Assembly (NCBI GenBank): GCA_031769625.1
Contig: JAUIMM010000126.1
Location: 7,154,001 to 7,218,000 of the forward strand
Origin: Taudactylus pleione
Taxonomy: Eukaryota > Chordata > Amphibia > Anura > Myobatrachidae
DNA length: 64,000 nucleotides
Direction of reading: 5' to 3'
The notes under the pieces were generated by a model. It was not told the DNA's origin and made no database searches. It saw only the letters and a program-made list of their open reading frames with translations. The number at the start of each line of letters is the position of its first letter. Position 1 is the stretch's first letter. This document shows positions 56,182 to 64,000 of this stretch, in pieces. A program made the translations under genes and the position numbers.

Positions 56182-57846
56182 TGTTACAAGCTGCCGCGGC
56201 TCATCTCGACTGCATCCCAGTCATTGCTAGGAGACTGGGATGTCAGGTCACTTCTAGCTGGTAGCTCCCCGCCGGTCGCTAGGCAACTGGATGCCTGGCA
56301 GCCGCGGGGGGTTATGGGCTGACAGGACCTTGAATGGGAAGATGTGTAATGCTCCAGCTGCACTGGGTTCATGCAATTACGGGGTTTGTCTGGGGCTGGA
56401 TTTTGTTTTCTTTCCTCTCTCCTTTATATTCTAGTCAGCCCTACCAGACCCTGCCAGTTATAGCCCTTGCTTGCTGCGTGAGCCCCTGGTCCTTGTTCCT
56501 GGTGCCTGTGTTCCTCTGCCTGCCTGTGGTCCTGTTGGTTTCAGTACCTGCATCTTGAGTAGCTGGCCTGCTACAACTCTGATTCGTATCCTGCATTACT
56601 GGTTTGCCATCCTTCAGCTAGAATTCTGAGTAGCTGGCCTGCTACCACTCTGATTCGTATCCTGCATTGCTGGTTCTGCCATCCTCCAGCTAGAATCCTG
56701 AGTAGCTGGCCTGCTACCACTCTGATTCATATCCTGCATTGTGGTTCTGCCATGCTACTGCTAGAATCCTGAGTAGCTGGTCTGCCACAACTTTGATTCT
56801 TAACCTGCATTGCTGGTTCTGCCATCCTCCATGTGGAATCCTGAGTAGCTGGCTTGCTACAACTCTGATTCGTATCCTGCATTGCTGGTTTGCCATCTTC
56901 CAGCAAAAATCCTGAGTAGCTGGCCTACCCAGATTCATGTCCTGCATTGCTGGTTCTGCTAAACTTCAGCTAGGGTTCTCCTTGCTAACACAGTGCCTGA
57001 TTAGCTGGCCTACCCAGATTCATGTCCTGCATTGCTGGTTCTGCTAAACTTCAGCTAGGGTTCTCCTTGCTAACACAGTACCTGATTCAGCAAAGTATGC
57101 ACGCACTCAGCCAATGTTTTCTCACTGCGCATGTGTATGCATCGCACTTGCGCATGTGCGAACTAGCCAGTGCGATTGGGTAAGGGTATGCAGACTACAC
57201 GTAGTGTGTACGCAGACCCTTCCGATATTGATTGTCAGGAAGTGCCATTTGTAGGTGGTGACAGCAGGTGGTTGGGCGAACACAGGTGTGCCTGTGCATT
57301 GGGACGGCATTATAGGGACGTGCATAATTAAGGCAGTGAGGCGGCATACACAGTCAGACGACTCGATGCATGCAGGAAGTTGACATCAGGTCAACCGTTA
57401 TTGTGCATATGGTTCTGATGGTTCTCAATATTTCCACTGCCTTGTGGACTACTCAGGATTTGAGTAAAGGGAAGTGGGAGGCATTGTGTAGTGTTTGGCG
57501 TCTGCATCTTATGCTGCGGTTGCCATGCATATGCATTGATTAGCATATACACACAGCGGCCGAGTGCATGCATTCTCTCACTTGTGTACCTTACTGAATC
57601 AGGCCTACAGTGTCTGCCTCATTTCCTGTTGCTGTGCTAGTACTGAGTGACCAAGCCAGGGGCCGTGACCTGCATGTTGGACGCTGTGAAGTCTAAACCT
57701 CTGTGCAGGGGACCCTAACGAAAACCGCCGGTGGGTTAGACTCTGCACCTCTGGTCTGGGTTTCCGCCAACACTCAGTGCTAGCCTTGGAGTCCTCAGTC
57801 TCTATCATTGAGGACACCCAACAAATTAACCTGGGTGACCATAACA
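56182..57846 (+). repeat. 3' LTR with expanded minisatellite and a MITE
   Basis: TGTTACAAGCTGCC to GACCATAACA. The 70-bp-type minisatellite runs from about 56530 to 57075 and is longer than in the 5' LTR; a further unit of about 90 bp (GATTAGCTGGCCTACCCAGA) is duplicated at 56997-57075. With the MITE at 57078-57606 removed the LTR is about 1.13 kb. Confidence 0.83.
57078..57606. mobile_element. Harbinger-type MITE (529 bp) in the 3' LTR
   Basis: The left end GTACCTGATTCAG and right end CTGAATCAGGCCT are flanked by ACA at 57075-57077 and 57607-57609. The other LTR has the unoccupied site (TAACACCGTGTCTGCC at about 50596), so the boundary is confirmed by an empty allele within the same element. 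Confidence 0.88.
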
Positions 57847-57851
57847 CCCCC

Positions 57852-60425
57852 ACCCCTACTCGGTGGGACTAGTGAGAGTCTGTCCTTGGTCCTTAACTCT
57901 CGCTTTTCTTTTTAATTTCAACTCTGTTAGTTGCTCTCTCTCAAGTTTTTAAGCCCGTTGGATCCATTCCTCTCATTGATTATGGATCTTTACCCTTCCC
58001 TTTTTTCCCTAAGGGCTCTCCTATTGTGAACCTTAATCTCCCTCTTGGGAAGTGGTCTGTTCAAAAATCCCCTAGTCTTCCCTTTTTTTTCTTTCGGATT
58101 TTATCTCCCCTCCCCTGCATTAGGCAGTGTTGTCCTTCATTGTTTTATTTGTTGTCCACTGCTGACTCTTTGTTCTGTCTCATTATGCCACTAACTGTGC
58201 TCTTGCTTAATGTGAAAGGCCTTAACACTCCTCATAAATGATCACTTTTGTACAAAACATTTAGTGTTCACCGGGGGCACCTTATTTTTTTACTTTAAAA
58301 AAGGTTCTCCATCCTTCACTGGTATCTCGTAGGTTCCCAATTGTTGAAAATTCCTCACACTCTACTAAAAAAAATGAGGTAGCTATATTGATTTGCTTCT
58401 CTGTCCCCTTTCAAACCTTCTCCACTAAAAGTTATACTGAGGGATGCTACATCATACTGATAGGTCAAATTGGCCATCAAATTGTGACTTTAGTTAACCT
58501 ATATGCCCCTAACACAGCTCAGGTGGAATTATTCCAAACACTCCTCTCTGATTTACTTCCCCATCAGGTGCCTTATGTAGACACATAGCCAAGGCTGGTC
58601 TCTTCGATACATGGCAGGCACACCACCCATCTTCTGTTAATGGGTTGTAGTGATGTACTAAAGGCTCTTACTAACATAGATCTTGTTTCTAACGTATGGT
58701 CAGATCATTCTATAGTGGTAGTACAGTTTGACCCCTTACAATCACCTAGAGGCCATCCTTCATGGAGGATAAAATTAGTGCTTCTCTGTCTCCCTAAATT
58801 TAAGGAGTATGTTTCAGGCTTTACAGGGGGGTTGGCTTTTGTGGGAGTTTCCTGCAGGCAGTCAGAGCATTGTATTTCAACCCAACTGTATCAACTAATG
58901 GGCTTTTGTCACCTACACTCAAAATACATAATGGAACCAGACAGGGCTGTGCACTTTTCTCGTGACTCTATGTCTTAAGCATCAAACCCCTGGCAGCCAA
59001 GATACAAGAATACCCCAAAATCAAATGTATCTTTGTTTTGAATAGGGAAATTGTCGCTGTTTGCAGATGATGTATTGCTGACCCTTTCCTCTCCCCTGAT
59101 CTCACTTCCCAACCTGGAGGCTGAAGTAGCCATGTACAGTACATATTCAGGATATAAGGTTAATAGATTGAAATCAGAGGTGTTGGCATTTCACCTTTTC
59201 CCTTCCAAATTATTGGAACTTAACTTTGGTTACCTTTGGCGGCTGAAGTCTCTTACTTATCTACAGTAGGTATTCAAATAACAAAACTGTATGACGAATT
59301 GTATGCAGCTATGTTCCTCGCCAATCCATTAAAGTGGATTTGGCAAGATGGGCTCCCATCTGTATTTCCTGGACTGGACATATAAACTCTGTTAAAATTA
59401 AGATTTTCTATTTGTTTCAAACAATCCCAATCGCCATCCCAATATGCACCATTCAGTCGATATATGGTACTTTCATATGGCAGGGTAAAAGACCTTGTAT
59501 TTTCAGAAATAGTTTGGCTAAATCTTCTATTAATGTTGATCTAGGCCTCCCTATTTTCAAACGTTATTATTTTGCTACACAGGTTAGCCACATTATGGCC
59601 CTCATTCAGAGGCGGTCGCAAGAAGCGATCGCTCTCTCTGAATGAGGGCGTGCACTTCTTTTTTTTAGTGCGGCCTCCTTGTTGCAAGCTAAGCTGTGGG
59701 TTGCCACCCACAGCTTAGCTAGCGACCAGGGTGATGGTCAAGACAATTGTGACCATTGGGGCTTGCGACGAGACCCTAAGGTTGGGTCTCGTCAACCGCA
59801 AGCCCCAGGGAGCTTCCTGCTCTGATCGAGCAGGAAGCTCCCCACTGACATCATTAATGTCAGTGCAGCCGCCCACAAATGGCATGCGTTCCAAAAGGAA
59901 CGCCTCCATTTGTTCAGCCACCCCCCTTAGCCCGCCTACCAAACGGGGCGAGCTGTCGATCAACATCAACAGCCGCCCCCTTTGGTAGCAAGCTCTGGAG
60001 CAAGAGAATTTCTCTCTCGCTCCGGGGCTTGTGCACGCGAAGTGCGGCTGCTGCGCGTGCGCAGGGCTAACCATCAACCCGGTTGCGAGCGCATCGGCGC
60101 TTGCAACCAGGTCTGAATGAGACCCTATGTCTTGGCATCTAAACCCTGTCCCAAAAAAATGGGTGGATACTGAAATAGATTTGATTGGGGCCCAGAGGGT
60201 GGGTTTTCTCCCATGGCTTCCTCCACAATTTAAGACCAGCCCCGGTAAATGCAGTTTCTTGTGTTAATGCCATTCTGTGTAATTGGGGCTTAATAAATAA
60301 ACAATTAGACTTAGCCCCACACCCATCACCATTGACACCCCTCTGGAGACACAGTCAGTTTTTGTTAATTGTGTGGGTCCATATATATATGCCCCTGGTC
60401 TGCAGTAGGTATCACTAGAGTCTTA
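57852..60425 (+). pseudogene. L1/Tx1-like LINE ORF2 relic
   Basis: Endonuclease pieces are LLLNVKGLNTPHK (about 58200), VTLVNLYAPN (about 58483) and VWSDHSIVVV (about 58695), matching the N-terminal, Asn-containing and SDH motifs of the AP-type nuclease. The RT catalytic block is LSLFADDVLLTLSSPLISL (about 59050), followed by a thumb-like YSGYKVNRLKSEVLAF. NGTRQGCALF (58930-58960) directly follows an endonuclease piece, so a large part between nuclease and RT is deleted. Downstream pieces (SICFKQSQSPSQYAPF region and HLNPVPKKWVDTEIDL) continue on both sides of the MITE at 59597. Confidence 0.82.
59597..60125. mobile_element. Harbinger-type MITE (529 bp) in the LINE
   Basis: Ends GGCCCTCATTCAGAGG and (reverse complement) GGGTCTCATTCAGACC, with TAT on both sides. 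Removing it restores the LINE reading HIM then SWHLNPVPK. It contains an inverted repeat of its own end at 59597-59650 and an ACTGACAT...ATGTCAGT palindrome near 59843-59863. Confidence 0.9.
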
Positions 60426-60600
60426 AGCTGGCCATACACCAGACCAACTTTCCTCCAACCATCCAACTGTCCAACTAAAATGGTGCCCCACTCATCTAAC
60501 CAACTTTTCATCAGACCAGCCAAACAGCCAACTTTTTTTTATCAGACCTGTCAACTTCTGTCCAACTTGTGATGTCACAGAAGTAGGCAGACAGTGTCTG
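60426..60600. mobile_element. Truncated MITE left end
   Basis: TTAAGCTGGCCATACACCAG followed by CCAACTTT/CCAACC repeats is the left end of a MITE related to 20335-20757. The right end is missing or lost in 60600-60650. Confidence 0.5.
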
Positions 60601-60975
60601 CCTACTTCTTCATGCTTTGAATAATTATTTTTTATTTTATTGACCATGAAAGACAAAGGGGCCTATTTATCAAACCAATTTTTCATAAAATTCTGCAGAA
60701 ACAGCAGTTTCTGCATCATTTTACATATTGTTGCTATGTACTAATAGCCTAATGCAGGATAAATCTCCTGCAAAAGGTTCATTGGTGCTGCAGATTGCAG
60801 TCCCCAATATTATCAATGGGGAAACTGATCTGACCTGTACCAAACTTTTCGAAGTTTGTCTCCTTTGGCTTATGACATCATCAGATGAACAGATGTAGTG
60901 GAGGGTGGGATTGGGCGAAGCCAGAGATTGAGGTGACCCAGCTAATAAACTAGTGTGTGTGTGTAAAAAAAAAAT

Positions 60976-61027
<52 letters not shown>

Positions 61028-61090
61028 CTATACAAATATACAAAAAAGATCAAATTAAAAACAGCAGGATATACAGTTTAAAGAAACTAT
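60601..61090. other. Spacer with (TA)n and MITE fragment
   Basis: GGGGCCTATTTATCAAACC at 60659 looks like a MITE left end without a partner. A (TA)n/(GT)n tract fills about 60951-61022. No gene. Confidence 0.5.
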
Positions 61091-61097
61091 ATAAAAA

Positions 61098-61462
61098 TAC
61101 AAAATTATGGTATAACATACCTTAGATAATTATTTTTCTTTGAGGTCCATAGGGTCTACAGGATCTACCTTAGCGTATGTAGTTGGATTGCATCTAATGC
61201 ACCAAACACTAAAGCTTTGGTGCTCCCAGCATGCACTGGTCCTCCTCCCTGTATGCCCCGCCCCCAGCCACAGGCATTCAGTTTGTAACCAAGCCTAACG
61301 GCAAGAGATGGAGAGTGGAGAAGAAAGAAAAATTGCACAAGAAACTCAACATACGAAAAGGGAATCTGTGAAAAAAGGCTCAACTGAGGCCAGGTTCATC
61401 AGGGTGGGTGCCCTGTGGACCTCAAAGAAAAATAATTATCCAAGGTATGTTATACCATAATT
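61098..61462. repeat. Inverted repeat at the DIRS right end
   Basis: Positions 61098-61146 and 61416-61462 are near-exact reverse complements (core AAGAAAAATAATTATC / GATAATTATTTTTCTT). A further TCCATAGGGTC word occurs at 61147 and 61481 in direct orientation. DIRS elements carry inverted terminal repeats and an internal complementary region, so this is likely the right boundary of the minus-strand DIRS element. Confidence 0.65.
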
Positions 61463-64000
61463 CTGTATTTCTTCTTCGGGTTCCATAGGGTCCACAGTAA
61501 CTACCTTGGGGACATTGTAAAGCAGTTCCCTTAAGGGTGGGGACACTGCTGTGCAGAGAGGAGAATCCACCGCCCAAAGGAAGCATCCTGGGAGGCAAAC
61601 GTATCAAAAGCATAGAATTTGATAAACGTATTAACGGAAGACCAAGTGGCTGCCTTGCAAAGCTGTTCAGCCGAGGCGCTATGTCTTACCACCCACAATG
61701 GTCGAACAGACTGAGTGGAATGTGCTTCCACCTAGTTAGGAACAGGGAGACCAGTCTGTGTATACTGTAGATGTGAGAAATAGTCATACGAAGCCAGCGA
61801 GCCAACGTTTGTTTGTTTGCTGGCCAACCTCGTTTGTGAAATCCATATAACACAAAGAGAGAATCCAATTTCCTGATGGAACTGGTCCGATCTATGTAAA
61901 TACAAAGTGTTCGAACCACATTCAAGGAAGCTTCACCTGTAGACAGGTCTGAAGACTTGAAGGCTAGGACTACAATTTCCTCATTTATATTGAAATGGGA
62001 AACAACCTTAGGGAGGTAGCCCGCCTTGGTACGGAGGACCACTCTATTTTGATAAAAGATCAAATATGGAGAATGACACGACAATGCTGCCAAGTCAGAA
62101 ACTCTGTGAGCTGAAGAGATGGCGAGAAGAAAAAAAGTGTCTTCATAGTTAGCCATCTCAAGTCCAACTTAACCAAAGGGTTCAAAGGGATGCGACTGCA
62201 GTGCCCTGAGAACCAAAGACAAATCCCACGGTGCCACCGGTGGGAGAAATGGAGGTTGCAGCCACAAAACCCCCTGTAAGAATGTTCTAACATTCAGCAG
62301 AGGAGCAATCTTGCGCTGGAACCAAACTGTCAAAGCCAAAACTTGGACTCTCAAGGTAGCCAGACGAAGACCTAAGTCTAATTCAGCCTGAAGAAACCCA
62401 GTATTCTCGATACCTTGAAAACTTTAGGGTCATATTTTCTGTGGGAACACCAAAGAAAAAATGAATGCCAAATTCTGTGTTAGATGCGAGCAGAAGCAGG
62501 CTTCCTTGCTCTCAGCATTGTCTGAATCACAGAAGCAGAGAAACCTCTGGCCTTTAAGATGGGTGACTGAAGAGCCAGTCAAAGTCAACCGAGGTAAATC
62601 CTGGTAAAGACAGAGACTCTGCATTAGCAAATCCTTTCTTAGAGGCAGTGGAAGTGGACTGTCTACAGATAGACATGCAAGATTGGAGGACCAATACCTC
62701 CTGGGCCAGGCAGGGGCTATTAGTATCATCCTGCCTCCCTCCTGCTTGAACTTTCTAATAAGAGAGGAGGGAGATAGGAGGAAACAGGTATGCCAACCTG
62801 AAGTTCCATCTCACCACCAGAGCATCCACGAAGGCGGCTGAGGGGTCCCTTGTTCTGAACCTGTACCTGGGGACCTTGTGGTTGTGATGTGATGCCATAA
62901 GATCTACGTTGGTAATCCGCACCTGCCCACCAGGAGTTGAAACACCTCCGGATGAAGAGTCCATTCTCTGGTGTGTATGTCCTGGCAACTTAGGAAGTCC
63001 GCCTCCCAGTTGATAACACCTGGGATGAATAATGCAGAGATTGCTGGAAGATGGCCCTCTGCCCATAGCAGAATCTTTGCCACCTCCCTCATGGCTGCCA
63101 GACATCGTGTACCTCCTTGATGATTTATGTAGGCCACTGCTGTCTCATTGTCAGACTGAACCTGGACAGGCCTGCCCTGAAGAAGGTCCTGCGCCAGATT
63201 GAGTGCTTTGTGCACTACTCAAAGCGCCAACATATTTATTGGTAGGTGACTTTCCTGGTCCATCCACCTTCCCTGAAAGGTGTGATGACCCATTACAGCT
63301 CTCCATCCTCGCAGACCTGTATCTGTGGTGAGGAGTACCCATTCCGGGATCCATAAAGGACGACCCTTGTCTAAATGAGTCATCTCCAGCCACCAAGCAA
63401 GGGAGAGGCAAACCACTGAGGAGATGTGAATCATCTGATGCTTTATCCAATGATATAGACCATCCCACTGGGCCAGGATCCACAGCTGTAGGGACCTGGA
63501 GTGGAACTGGGCATAAGCCACCATGTCAAATGTGGTTACCATGGAGCCCAGCATCTGCATAGCCAAGTGAACTGACACTATTTTCTTGCAAAGTAGATTG
63601 TGCATACGATAATGTAGTGCCACAATCTTGTCCTTTGGTAGAAGAATCATCTGTCCCAGAGAGTCCAGCAGTGCCCCCAAGTGCAGCATCTGCTGAGTTG
63701 GAGAAAGAAAATACTTTTTCCAATTGATTACCCAGCCATGCTCCTGTAGGCAGACAATGTTCATCCGTAGATGACATTGTAACATCTCCTGAAATTGTGC
63801 CAATATCAGGTCATCTAGATATGGTAGTATCCTGACTCCTTGTTTTCTGAGACGAGCCATCATGACTGCCATTATCTTGGTAAATACCCGAGGGACTGTG
63901 GCCAGACCAAAGTGTACAGCCTGGAATTGGTAATGTTGCTTATATACAGCGAACCTGAGAAAGGCCCGGTGGGATCTTGCAATCGGGACATGCAGATATG
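61463..64000 (-). pseudogene. DIRS-type retrotransposon, minus strand, runs off the window
   Basis: Reading leftward from the window edge: reverse transcriptase (VRILPYLDDLILAQ, with the YLDD catalytic motif near 63800; frame 63219-63872), RNase H (VQSDNETAVAYINHQGGT near 63120, INWEADFLS near 62985; frame 62904-63215), a linker with SVDSPLPLPLRKDLLMQ (about 62620-62670), and the tyrosine recombinase (AISSAHRVSDLAALS with the conserved Arg near 62100, VVLRTKAGYLPKVVSHF, then KRGWPANKQTLARWL near 61830; frame 61686-62156). Frames change between domains and a few stops occur, but each domain is long and well kept, so it is younger than the DIRS at 47200. The 5' part lies beyond 64000. Confidence 0.85.

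Larger units (their letters stand above)
49834..57846 (+). mobile_element. Ty3/gypsy element with both LTRs, defective
   Basis: Both LTRs start TGTTAC and end TAACA, and CCCCC flanks the whole on both sides, a 5-bp target duplication (in a C-rich site, so modestly diagnostic). Between them are gag, protease, RT, RNase H, integrase end and chromodomain pieces in the right order. Three DNA-transposon insertions (50880-52309, about 54894-55525, 57078-57606) and many frame breaks make it dead. Confidence 0.88.

Noticed and set aside
61537..61770. Plus-strand ORF opposite the DIRS recombinase
   Set aside because: Antisense shadow of the minus-strand DIRS reading, without domain support.

Overview
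This window is vertebrate nuclear DNA made almost entirely of transposable elements. I see no host gene. The mix (Harbinger/PIF, several hAT families, Penelope-type ends with hammerhead ribozymes, DIRS, chromodomain Ty3/gypsy, an L1/Tx1-like LINE, Tc1) together with AT-rich spacers and many minisatellites is what amphibian genomes, frogs in particular, look like. That taxonomic call is inference from repeat content, not from a marker gene. Family assignments rest on protein motifs, terminal inverted repeats (TIRs) and target-site duplications (TSDs) read directly from the sequence.

Region 1-8 kb: a 5'-truncated Ty3/gypsy element (RNase H, integrase, chromodomain, 3' LTR) is split by a Harbinger-type non-autonomous element (TSD TAA). 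That element is split by a solo LTR (TSD AGCGC), which carries a Penelope-like segment with a hammerhead motif. Region 9-21 kb: hAT and Harbinger non-autonomous elements with clear TSDs, two carrying large tandem arrays.

Region 21.4-29.4 kb: a 7.3-kb hAT element (21739-29069) with an uninterrupted 1,038-codon BED-finger transposase gene. A TATA box and an ATG-free leader of about 3.4 kb precede it, and most of the leader is nineteen 160-bp repeats with a seven-unit higher-order pattern. Penelope-like inverted-repeat pieces with hammerhead motifs flank it on both sides.

Region 32.5-41 kb: a 7,575-bp Harbinger element (33300-40874, TSD TTG) encodes a two-exon DDE transposase (minus strand, one in-frame TGA), an intact four-exon Myb/SANT-like gene (plus strand) and a second, damaged Myb/SANT-like gene. 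It sits in the apparent LTR of a minus-strand gypsy relic that continues to about 42.1 kb, next to Tc1 pieces. At least five shorter elements in the window share its terminus and 3-bp TSD length, so it (or a relative) is the plausible source of their mobility.

Region 44-64 kb: a degenerate plus-strand DIRS element; a segmental duplication of its tail plus part of the adjacent gypsy LTR; a gypsy element with both LTRs (49834-57846, TSD CCCCC) carrying three DNA-transposon insertions; an L1-like ORF2 relic; and a minus-strand DIRS element running off the right edge. Most protein-coding relics are broken. The hAT transposase and the four-exon Myb-like gene are the two that read intact.
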